From Homarus americanus (lineage: Eukaryota > Arthropoda > Malacostraca > Decapoda > Nephropidae), in contig NW_024756914.1 in NCBI RefSeq assembly GCF_018991925.1, positions 9,010,089 through 9,074,088 on the forward strand: a DNA stretch of 64,000 nt, written 5' to 3'. The position numbers were made by a program, and so were the translations under genes. The notes beneath the pieces were generated by a model that was not told the DNA's origin, searched no databases, and worked only from the letters and a program-made list of their open reading frames with translations. Each line of letters begins with the position of its first letter. The stretch's first letter is position 1. This document shows, one piece after another, positions 11,058 to 21,200 of the stretch.

Positions 11058-11614
11058 TGTAGGGGTATCGAGATATTAATGTTGTCTAGCACTCAGGATG
11101 GAAGGAAACTCTAATGTGGTTTTCTTGTATAATATAAGTTATATGACAGACAGTCTGGTGCTGGAGGTGCCGTGTGGTGAGGGGCCAGCGTGGAGCTTGC
11201 TGGAGGAGGTGTTGCTTGTTCAGGAAGATGGGCAGAATGAGAGTTGGTTGGTGAGGAAGCTCAGAGAAGGACAGCTGGTGGGTCGCCATGCTTGCTGGCG
11301 GGAGCGAGGACCGCCAGGCAGGCGAGGAGAAGCGAAGGCAGCCAGGCAGCGGCGGAGGAGGAGGTGTTGCTTGTTCAGGAAGATGGGCAGAATCAATCTC
11401 AATGGAGAGACAGAGCTTATATACCCAGCAGCAGCCGCCAGTCCTCTATGAATCATGTTGGGAAAACCCAGAAAGTTGCCGGTGACTAGTTTCGTTGCTA
11501 AGCAACCGTAACATCTGGCGTCAGCTCTCGCTTGGTTGCTAGGAGACGGCATGTCGGAATGCGGTAGCAGGTGGTGGCTGTGGCTACGCAGTTGTAGGGG
11601 AGACGTCCACTACA
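11058..11614 (+). repeat. left LTR of the TRIM-like element
   Basis: 557 bp, TG...CA termini. Differs from the right LTR by scattered substitutions and a small indel in a GAG-rich tract, indicating a fairly recent insertion. Confidence 0.8.
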
Positions 11615-12222
11615 ATACTCCCCCTTCCCTCCAGGCGGTGTAGGAGACTTGTTGTCTGTAGAGTTGCTTAGCACATGTGAGGCAGACCGGGCGGTGCATG
11701 CCTCATGTGAGACAACGGCGATGGCGTGATGAGCCGATCGCTGAAATACAACTGTCTAGATACACACTATCTGTGGGAGAAGGGAGAAAAAGGGTGTGTG
11801 GAGGCGATGAATGTTGTGCTTCCCTCACGACAGGTACAGGGTCGTCAGATGCGCCTGCTGGGGTGTGTGTGGGCCTGGGTCAGGAGCAGGGGCTGCGTCA
11901 GCAGAAGCGGATTAGGGCTCGTGACAGCAGCTGGGTCCACGACAGCAGCAGGGTGCAGGACATTAGCAGGGAGTACCTGAGGGAGAAAAGAGGGGGTGTG
12001 GAGGCGATGGATGTTGTGTGCTTCCCTCACGGCAGGTACTGAGTCGTCAGATGCGCCTGCTGGGGTGTGTGGGCCTGGGTCAGCGTCTGAGGCAGGACGG
12101 GTGTGCTGGGGTCGTAGGATGTGGTGCTTGGGGCAGGAAGAGGAGCCGGTGTCTGCTTGAAGACTGGGAGCATCAGTGTCTCCTCCATCCTGTGTGAGTG
12201 CTAATCTCCGGGAGTCACCATT

Positions 12223-12776
12223 TGTAGGGGTATCGAGATATTAATGTTGTCTAGCACTCAGGATAGAAGGAAACTCTAATGTGGTTTTCTTGTATAATAT
12301 AAGTTATATGACAGACAGTCTGGTGCTGGAGGTGCCGTGTGGTGAGGGGCCAGCGTGGAGCTTGCTGGAGGAGGTGTTGCTTGTTCAGGAAGGTGGGCAG
12401 AATGAGAGTTGGTTGGTGAGGAAGCTCAGAGAAGGACAGCTGGTGGGTCGCCATGCTCGCTGGCGGGAGCGAGGACCGCCAGGCAGGCAAGGAGAAGCGA
12501 AGGCAGCCAGGCAGCAGCGGAGGAGGTGTTGCTTGTTCAGGAAGATGGGCAGAATCAATCTCAATGGAGAGACAGAGATTATATACCCAGCAGCAGCCGC
12601 CAGTCCTCTATAAATCATGTTGGGAAAACCCAGAAAGTTGCCGGTGACTAGTTTCGTTGCTAAGCAACCGTACCATCTGGCGTCAGCTCTCGCTTGGTTG
12701 CTAGGAGACGGCACGTCGGAATGCGGTAGCAGGTGGTGGCTGTGGCTACGCAGTTGTAGGGGAGACGTCCACTACA
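12223..12776 (+). repeat. right LTR of the TRIM-like element
   Basis: 554 bp, same termini as the left LTR. Both contain GTTGTAGGGGAGACGTCCAC just inside the 3' end. Confidence 0.8.
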
Positions 12777-13674
12777 AGCTTGTGGGTCGCCGGCGAGAGA
12801 GAGGACCGCCAGGCAGGCGGAGGAGGAGCGAGGGCCGCCGGGCAGCGGCGGAGGAAGAGGTGTTGCTGGCTGCGGCTGTAGGTAGAAAGAGCAGGTCACA
12901 ACGAGGTCTGGTCTTAAATAGCGGGGGTTGGCGTGGCTTAGTAGTTGACCCCCGCTCCGTGATGTATGGCGGCGCTGGTTGACCCAGACCACGAGGCATA
13001 CACTGGGGAATTGGTGGGGTCGGCTACTCAGCGACAAACAGCGTTTGTAGGGGAGAAATCCACTACAACCCCGTCTGGTCCCCGAGATATGCTAGGTTTG
13101 TCAGTTGGTTGAAAATGTTCAAAGGAGGGCCACCAGACTGGTGCCTGCCCTTCGGCACCTCAGCTACCCTGAGGGATTGGAGCGCCTGAACTTGCCTAGC
13201 TTATACTACAGACGGGCAAGGGGTGACCAAATTGAGGTGTATAAGCATCTCAAGGGGCACTACTCAGTCGAGTGTCCTTACTTGGAGCTGGCAGGCGCTC
13301 GCCCCACAAGGGGTCACAGCTCAAGATTGAAGAAGCAGCAAATCCAGAAAACTATGCGGGCAAACTTTTTCAGAGTGAGAGTTGTGAACTCTTGGAACAA
13401 TCTACCAGAAAGTGTTGTGACGGCACGGAGTGTGAGCTCTTTCAAGACCAGACTTGACCAACACTGGAGCGGGTTCAGGTACATTCAGGAGCCGGTGCAT
13501 GCCCAGTACTTGCCAACAGTTCGTAACAGAGACGTGACCGATCGCCCAAGTGGCTAACGAGCCGATCTTTTGTGAAGAGGATAAAAGAAAAGGAAAAGTA
13601 ATCAGAGACGTGACTGATCGCCCAAGTGGCTAACGAGCCGATCAGTGATGAAGAGGATAAAAGTTAAAAAAAAA

Positions 13675-14037
13675 GGCAAATAAATTATTGGGTCTTATAA
13701 GAAGGTCGTTCAGATATCTAGACCAAGTAAGAACACTCGACTGAGTAGTGCCCCTTGAGATGCTTATACACCTCAATTAGGTCACTCCTTGCCCGTCTGT
13801 AGTATAAGCTAGGCGAGCTCAGGCGTTCCAATCTCTCAGGGTAGCTGAGGTGCCGAAGTGCAGGCAGTCTGGTGGCCCTCCTTTGAACATTTTCAACCAA
13901 CTGACAGTCCATAGCATATCTCAGGGACCAGATTGAAGAAGCCTCAAGTTCAGAAATCTATGAGGGCAAACTTTTTCGGAGTGAGAGTTGTGAACTCTTG
14001 GAACAATCTACCAGAATGTGTTGTGACGGCACCGAGT
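13675..14037. mobile_element. LINE-A copy with an inverted middle segment
   Basis: 13675-13730 is in plus orientation (AAATTATTGGGTC, TTCAGATATCTAGAC). 13731-13926 is in minus orientation and encodes VENVQRRATRLPALRHLSYP. 13927-14037 is again plus (AGATTGAAGAAGCCTC, TGTGAACTCTTGGAACAATC). The three pieces together would be one contiguous stretch of the LINE. Confidence 0.7.
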
Positions 14038-14290
14038 TGAAAATCCAGCCAGGGAGAAGGAGACGAACCAACAGCAGGGGTGATAGGAAGAAACTGGTTC
14101 ACAAATAGGGTGGTGGACGAGTGGAACAAGCTTAGCAACTTTGTAGTAAGTGCGGGAACTCTGGAAAGTTTCAAAAGGAGGCAAGATAGATTCATGGATG
14201 ATAGAGAGTGGTAGTAACTCTCGACAGGAGCTGCCATGCACAGGCCAACCGGCCTATTGCAGACTCCTTATTTTCTTATGTTCTTATGTA
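14038..14290 (+). mobile_element. LINE 3' end with TTCTTATG tail
   Basis: Encodes NRWFTNRVVDEWNKLSNFVV and LESFKRRQDRFMDDREW, then a 3' UTR with GCCAACCGGCCTATTGCAGA and a short (TTCTTATG)2 tail, a non-poly(A) LINE end. Confidence 0.7.
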
Positions 14291-14755
14291 TGTGACAACA
14301 ATATCAGGCAGGAGGTCGTGTTCCTGAAGGGCTCGGATGAGTGACCCTCGCCACTGTCTTCTAGATGGAGGTCGGCCTCGGACAGCAGGAGTCAAGTTGG
14401 CTTGGACATAGTTGCCCCGCGGATCCCGTAGAATGGAAACGGCAGTTTTTAGGTAAAACTCCTGGACACGATCCTGTAAGAGGGAAAGACCAAGTTCGGT
14501 ATAAAGAGAAGTAGAGCGTGTCCACTGAGGAGCCCCAAGGATACGAGCAGCATTCCTCTGGATAACTTCGAGACGGTTGACAGCAGTCCGACTAATGTTG
14601 ACGAGGGCAGAGGCGGCGTAGTCGACACAGGAACGGACAAAAGACTTGTACATGGTGAGAAGTAAAGGGATGGTGGCACCAAGGGAACCCCTGCACATGG
14701 TAGAGAGGGGAGCGTGAAGGCAGTTGATTTGAACATGGAGAAAATATCAGTCGTA
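14276..14755 (-). pseudogene. second LINE RT C-terminal fragment (minus strand)
   Basis: Minus-strand frame of 140 codons: LLLTMYKSFVRSCVDYAASA, LEVIQRNAARILGAPQWTRS, VQEFYLKTAVSILRDPRGNY. The YKSFVRS.xDY...AARIxxGAP pattern is the region after the RT domain in Jockey/I-type LINEs. The start and finger/palm domains are missing. Confidence 0.65.
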
Positions 14756-15074
14756 TGATACCTAAAAAAAAAAAAAAAATAAAATAATATAATTTTTGAA
14801 GATGATTAATGATATTTTAAAAAGTATACAAAATATAAAAGAACTTCATAGTAATATATTTAAGCACTTATTTTCTATTTTATATCCACTATAAGCTCTC
14901 ATTGTAGTATTGTGTTTGGGAGTCACGGCTCTTGAGAGTCACTCGGTCAGGGAGTTGGACGAAAGACTTTTTGTGTGTCGAGCTCCAGAGAAAGTTACAT
15001 AAAACACACACACTTTCACCCCAGAAGAAGGCCTTATTGGTGGTGTAGTGGTAAGACATTTAGCAGGAGACAAG

Positions 15075-15216
15075 ATGTGGGAGGTGGTTGGTAAAGCGGC
15101 GGTGGTGTTGCTGGCGGCCCGTGTGTGTTGGTCCCTCCTGAAGGGGGTCTACGGCTCCTTCCTGGCGGCGGCTCTCGGCCTTCACCTTTCTCTCAAGAAA
15201 ACTGGTGACTGGGCTG
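15075..15216 (+). CDS. HSD17B12: HSD17B12 exon 1
   Basis: 47 codons plus one base, donor GTAAGT. Encodes the membrane anchor and ends LKKTGDWA, so the codon for the first V of VVTG is split. The last 20-odd bases plus the donor recur as a minisatellite at 16891-17020. Confidence 0.93.
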
Positions 15217-18200
15217 GTAAGTTGGTAAATTTGCATTGTCTCACTCTTCTTTGTTAGAAAGTCAAAAATATATTTTTCTAGTGTATTTGTGTGGTTAGAC
15301 CGAATATGACCTTCATTTCTGGCAGAAAAAAGCCGTTTTTTTCGATTTTTTTTCGTTGAATGTTTGCCGAAAAAAATCACAGCAAAATACATCAAAAAAC
15401 ACTAGAAAAACAAAAACCTAACCTAACCTAACCTAACCTAACCTAACTGACTCTCAACATATGATGGAATCACCTACGGTAGTTCTTATTGGCCTGGTTC
15501 TTGTTCGTCGTTGTATTCTGGGATTCTTACACAAGGCCACATATGTTGGTCTTTGTGATATTTACATTCAGTCTTGCTCGTAGTACACTTTACTGAGGTT
15601 GGAAGAACACCATGCGATCAAAAAAATGCTATAGTTTCTATGTTTTTTTCCCAAAAACTCGAATTCAGCTCCATATACTTTAAGTGACACCCATCGCAGA
15701 CTTCCATAGTCGGAACTGAACTTGAATTTCAAAATATGAGACCCAAAATAAAACTCGAATTTGATTGAGCCAAATATACTGCGAATTAAACCCAAAATCA
15801 TTTTAATTGGTTCCAAAAGCAAAAACGCTTTTGATTGGCTGCGTGACGTGTACGGGAACGCATGCGCGTGATGATTTATGAAGGAGACACGCAGTGTTGG
15901 AAGTGAGGCAGGCGATAATGGAGGAAGATTAATGGAAGAAAATAGAGATAATTTTGGATATGCTATCTCCGTTATTATACATTTCTGCCGGTAATGTAAT
16001 AGATGAAAATTATCTTATAATTAGACGTCTTATTCAAATATGATAATAGATTACTGGTAGGAATGAACGGTGTGTAAGTGCAATAATACTGAAAGGTAAG
16101 TTAATCTATCCTCTAAGAAGACTGGTGAATGTTTTTTTTTTTTTTACACGGGAATTAGCCCACCCGGGCACAGGTCAAATGACCCACAACGGAGCCTGGG
16201 GGACGAAAAAAAAAGAACAGAAAGAAATTGTAATTATAGAAAAAAAAGTTGTACTGTATTAATCTACACCACGAAGATGCCGGAAAACCAGCTTTTTAAA
16301 GTGAGACAGATTGTAAGAGCTTGGAAACACAGAAGAAGGCAGAGCATTCCACAGTTTGGCTGTGTGAGGAAAGAAGGAGGTACTATAACGGGTTATTCTA
16401 GTGTGACCGACATCCACAGAGAAACGGTGGGCACCGCGGGCAAGACGTGTGTTACGAATCCATGGCCTTGCCGGCGGTACACAGGATGCCAAGTCCACCG
16501 AACATTGCCCATTAAAGTACCTGTAAAAGAGAGAGTGAAGCAACGTTGCGGCGAAGAGAAAGGGGAGAGAGATTGTCGACTAAAGGAGGAGAGTTAATAA
16601 GACGAAATGCCTTTGATTTCACCCTATCTAACAGTTGGACAGAAGAAGAGCCACCCCAGATATGAGAGCAGTACTCCGTTAGGACGAATGAATCCCCTAT
16701 ATACTTGAAGCAACTGCTCAGGAGTGAAGTAGCTGCGGCATCTGTACAGCATTCCCAACTTTCGGGAGGCAGCTTTAGTTATACTAAGGATGTGTGATTT
16801 CCAGGACATATTGGAGGAAATAGTGAGGCCTAACATATTTATTTCAGAATTTGGGAGGATGATAGTGTCCTGAAATGTAATTGGTGGCTGAGGGAAGACT
16901 GGTGACTGGTCTGGTAAGGAAGAGAAGACTGGTAACTGGTCTGGCAAGTGAGAGAAGACTGGCGACTGGTCTGGTAAGGAAGAGAAGACTGGTCTGGTAA
17001 GGAAGACGAAGACTGGTCACGGGCAGATCCAGGAATATCAAAAGGGGGTTCCAAGAAGTTGTAGGTGGGAGAACCTGGGGAGCTCAGTGAGCCAGTCCAG
17101 CTGGGGCGCGCTAAAACCCCCACAAATTTATTTTGAAATCTGACCAATATCATGGCCATTTTGAAGCCATGTGCACAGATGAGATATTCTGAAGTAAATA
17201 GTAATTACTTTTTACTGTACAAAAATACTTGAGAACAATACTGCATTAAAGAAAATTTTTTGGAGTTTTCTGATGAAAAAGGAGGGTCTGGACCCCCCAG
17301 GAACCCCCTCCCCCCTTGAATGTGCCCCTGGGTGACTGGTCTGTTCAGTGAAGAAAGACTGGTGTTTGGTCTGGTAAGTTAACCTCTCCCTCAACCAAAC
17401 CCAACTTAACTTATCTAACTTAACTCAAAAGTATTCTAAGAGCATTAGGTAGAGTTACTGTTAGTCCAAAAGCCATCACTTAAAGCAGTTGTAGGGAACT
17501 TACCATATACTGTACTGTACGTAGTTCCTTTTTATTTTGAATAGGCTACTTTACTGGTCACACTAGAGTTTTCCGTGCACTAAATCCATGATAGCATTTC
17601 ATCCACAGGCAGTAAGTCAACGCTATGATCCGCACAGTTTGAGCTCGGTTGGAAAGTGGGATGGTTTCATTGTATGTTTCTATGGCAGCATTAACCGCAA
17701 ATTTTAACCCAACGTACCGTGGATTTTCAGACTCTCCGTATCGTTCCACTTTCGACAGCAAATAAGTTGTCGCTGTAGAGACAACTTGAGGAGTTCATTG
17801 AAAAATCAACGCTACGGTGGATTTATTCTCGGTAGAAAGTCTAGTGTGAAGGCAATGGCATGACAGGCTGTTTTGGGCTATTTTGCCAGTCCATTGTTTA
17901 TATAATAGAAGTACAGTGACCCCTCCATTAACGAACTCAATCCGTTCCAGAAGGTTGTTCGTTAACCGAAACCATTGTTTCAATGGGTTTTTGGGTAATT
18001 GGTTCCAGCTCACCGAAAATTTCCTAAATTCATCAAAAATGGTAGAAAAATTCACTTACTTTGAAGTGTGTATGGAGAAGGCTCCTGGATGATGATGGGA
18101 TTTAGAATGGGGGTGGAGGAGAAGGAAGAAGAGAAGGCATTGGGGTGGAAGAGAAGTCACCCCATGGCGCCATTTCACCCATTATATATTGTCAATATGT

Positions 18201-21200
18201 AAAATATATTTCAAAATGACCAATAATTTGCTTGGAAACACAGAAAAAAAGCGTTTAGTTCAAGAGAGTCTCAAGCAAGATGTTACCTCCAGTGAAAACA
18301 GAGAGACTAACTCCTGTTTGCTGTGTTAAGAGGCTGGATGCCGCTCATTAAACTAGTCACTTTACCTTCAATTATATTCAATAATTGTTAAAATGACTAA
18401 AAAATTGAATATTAAACTTTTAAAATTATTGAATAGTATAAACAACTTGATATTTACTAAAATAGTAAGGAATTTAAGCCCTAGAACCGATTAATGTATT
18501 GGCGGACTGATACTAAAGCTGGTTGCCCGGTCAGTGCAAGCAAAAACATGTTGAGGTCGGTTCGTAAGAACTTCGTTTACCGAATTTTTTTTGGTTAACC
18601 GAATTGAAGATCCTTATGGAAGGCAGTTCGTTAATCGAAATTACGTTAACCGAGGTGTTCGTTAAACGATGGCTCACTGTAATGATATTATAGTACAGTA
18701 TTTATTGTAGTACTGTACTGTATCCAAAGAAAAACATGCTTATTTATGTGCAAAAAAGTAATTTTTTAGATTTTGATTATCTTTTTCTCTTATACAGTAT
18801 TTTTAATTTCTTTTTACTCTTATTTTTTCGCTCCCCAGGCCCGTTGTGGGTCTATGACCTGTGCCCGGGAGGGCTATTTCCCGTAAAAAAACAACAAAAA
18901 AACGCCCTAAAAAATTATCCAACATGAGGGATAACAAGGATAATATCCGTGTTGATTGCCTGTAACTATGTAGCCAACTCACTACCCAGTAGAACTCAGA
19001 GCAGGTGATGCTGAGCTGTGAGTCAGTTTATAGTAGAGGACATAATTGGATATAGAGTGTTTGTGTTTTAATGATAGTTTCATACAAAACATGACGAGTT
19101 TCTTCTATGACGCTTTTCTTGCATTTTACGCATATCCGATATATATATTGAGTTGAAAATCAGATAACTACTAGAAAAGGTATTATTGCACTTGTTACTA
19201 CCAACTGAATGTCAAGAATTTTATCTGGTACTTTATTACAGTATTATTGTTAAAGTCATCCGGGGAATCTTAGGGGGGGGGGGAGGCAAAGCCCACAGTT
19301 AGATTAGGATGGTTAGGTTAGATTAGTTTTGATATCTAAATACGGGGATGACCAAAACTATAGTTTTACCTTTTGTTTTTGTAATCAATAGCTTAGACAT
19401 TTCTAAGACACTTTTCTTCTATGACGCTTCCCTCGCAAACAACCTAGAACTGAGATGCGGGGATCCGTTCTGTCGAGGGTTTAGATGTTAACGCCCTCTG
19501 ATTCTCTTAAAGAATTACTGTCAGGTGGAAAACTTGCACTTTCACCAAGGATATTGACCAAGATTATGGATACTTGTAACAAAAAATGTCTATTTACAAG
19601 TATTTACACTGATAGTTGGCATGAAGACAGTGCAGAGTAACATAAACATATGTGGTTATGGAAGTGCCGGACTGTCGGCCGGAACAAATGTCGGGAGTGT
19701 AGACACTGGATGTCAAGCGTGGGGTCTTGTATATATACACGGCACAGCTGGTAAATTGGCGTCTTCTCAACAATAAGTGTTAAGTAAGCTAAAACGACTA
19801 ATAATTTTAGTATAAAACTTAGAAAAATATTGAATAACATAACCTTCTTGATATTTACTCCAATGGAAACGAATATAAGCCCTAGAACCGATTACTGTGT
19901 TGGCGGACTAATCTTCCAGCTGGTGAGCAAGCCAAAATATGTTGACATGATTTCGTAAGAATTTCGTCAACTGAATTTTTGTTCGTTAACCGAATTGAAG
20001 GTAATTCGTTAACTGAGGATCACTGTATATGCAGTACAGGGAACTAGTTTTTTGTGCGCCCATCAGCCGCTTGGCTCAGCCACCAGGCGTCAGTTTGGCT
20101 TTGTTGACAGTGGAGTGAACATCTATTTTGTTGGTGTCTTGAATAATTTTGCATTTTTCATTGAAATTATTGATCATTCTGAAATTTAGTTAACATATTG
20201 AAAATATATAGCGCAGTGCAGTGTTGATTTAAATAAAATACCTGTAATCTTGAATTACACCTAGTGAACTTATAATTTTATTGGTGAAATGACGGCATCT
20301 GGCATGGGTCCCCTGAAAGGTGATTTCTCCTCCATCTCCACTTCCTTCTCTTCTCCCTTCTCCTCCACCCCCACTTTTAATTCCCATCATCATCAACCAG
20401 GAACCTTCTACATACACACCTCAAAGTAAGTGTAGTTTACTGCATTTTTTTTTACTTTGTACACTTATGTACTTTTCGGTGAGCTGGAACGAATTACCCA
20501 ATATCATATTGAAACAATGGATTCAGTTAACAAAATTTTCGGTTAACGAACGACCCTCTGGAACGAATTGTGTTCGTTAACCGAGGGACCAATGTACTCT
20601 AAAAAGACTAAAATTTTATCTCTTGTACAAAATATATGATGTCTATATTCAAATTATTCGCTGTCTTGCAAGGATTCCAGCAATGTAATTTATATTCTGC
20701 TAACTTTAGACTGTGCCATTTTATGTCAAGCTTAGTCACTTTTATTGGCCTCCAGAACCTAACCCTATTTTCCCCATTAATTACATGTAATTATATTTTT
20801 CGATTTAGTATACAGTAGAGCAAATATCCTTAGACCCTATCTCGTGATATACAGTATCCAGACCCCACTGTACTCTAGAGTCAAATGAAATCCCCGTCGT
20901 GATGTACAGTATTCTTATTTTTTATTTACTGTGACATGTTTGCTTGTGTTTTGTTATTGAAATTCTTTATAATTTTTTACATTTTAATGTTAATAAGGAA
21001 AAATAAGAAGTAATTTATTAATACTGTAGACTCGTTAGCAAATTTCAACCCACCGTACCGTTGATTTTCAGACGCTCCGTATTGTCCCACTTTCGACAAC
21101 AAATAAGTTGTCAGTGTAGAGACAGCTTGAGTTTGTTGAAAAGTCAATGCTACAGTGGATTTATTCAAGGTAGAAACTCTAGTGTGACTGCAGCTTAAGA

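Larger units (their letters stand above)
11058..12776 (+). mobile_element. non-autonomous LTR retrotransposon (TRIM-like)
   Basis: Two direct repeats of about 555 bp, both starting TGTAGGGGTATCG and ending GTCCACTACA, flank a 608-bp internal region. A 4-bp target duplication AGCT lies outside (11054-11057 and 12777-12780). No gag, protease, RT or integrase frame is present inside, and the internal region itself contains a partial duplication (11778-11883 against 11976-12080). Known: 4-bp duplications suit Ty3-type integrases. Inference: mobilised in trans by an autonomous relative. Confidence 0.8.
10877..13067 (+). mobile_element. older LTR (solo or truncated), split by a younger relative
   Basis: Starts TGTGGGGTTC in the LINE and ends GAAATCCACTACA. 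Its left part (GGATGG...AAGGAAACTC, GAGCTGGTTGGTGAGGATGC) and right part (GTGGGTCGCC...GAGGACCGCCAGGCAGG) are collinear with the LTRs at 11058 and 12223 but diverged. The younger element interrupts it at AGCT. No clear target duplication is visible in the LINE. Confidence 0.65.
10683..13673 (+). mobile_element. LINE-A (CR1-like), interrupted by LTR insertions
   Basis: The reverse-transcriptase C-terminal region is in two parts. The left part (10683-10876) encodes EKDLGVYVDNELKFSGHCKK and VLPHLEYCCS. The right part (13068-13557) resumes with WSPRYA and, after a frame shift, continues VENVQRRATRLVPALRHLSY, LNLPSLYYRRARGDQIEVYK and VVNSWNNLPESVVTARSV to a stop at 13555. The family motif reads CCSVWSP across the break, so the 2.2-kb LTR material between is an insertion. 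The 3' tail (13558-13673) duplicates GACCGATCGCCCAAGTGGCT. Confidence 0.8.

Noticed and set aside
11098..13037. Overlapping frames of 60-125 codons rich in R, G, P
   Set aside because: GC-rich LTR sequence with mutually contradictory frames on both strands and no family motifs; also duplicated in both LTRs.
15000..15075. tRNA-like words (GGTGGTGTAGTGGTAAGACA) just before the HSD17B12 start
   Set aside because: Resembles an A box, but no B box or cloverleaf follows; it is probably 5' UTR.
15417..15446. A true telomere
   Set aside because: Only six units in the middle of a gene intron; an interstitial run.
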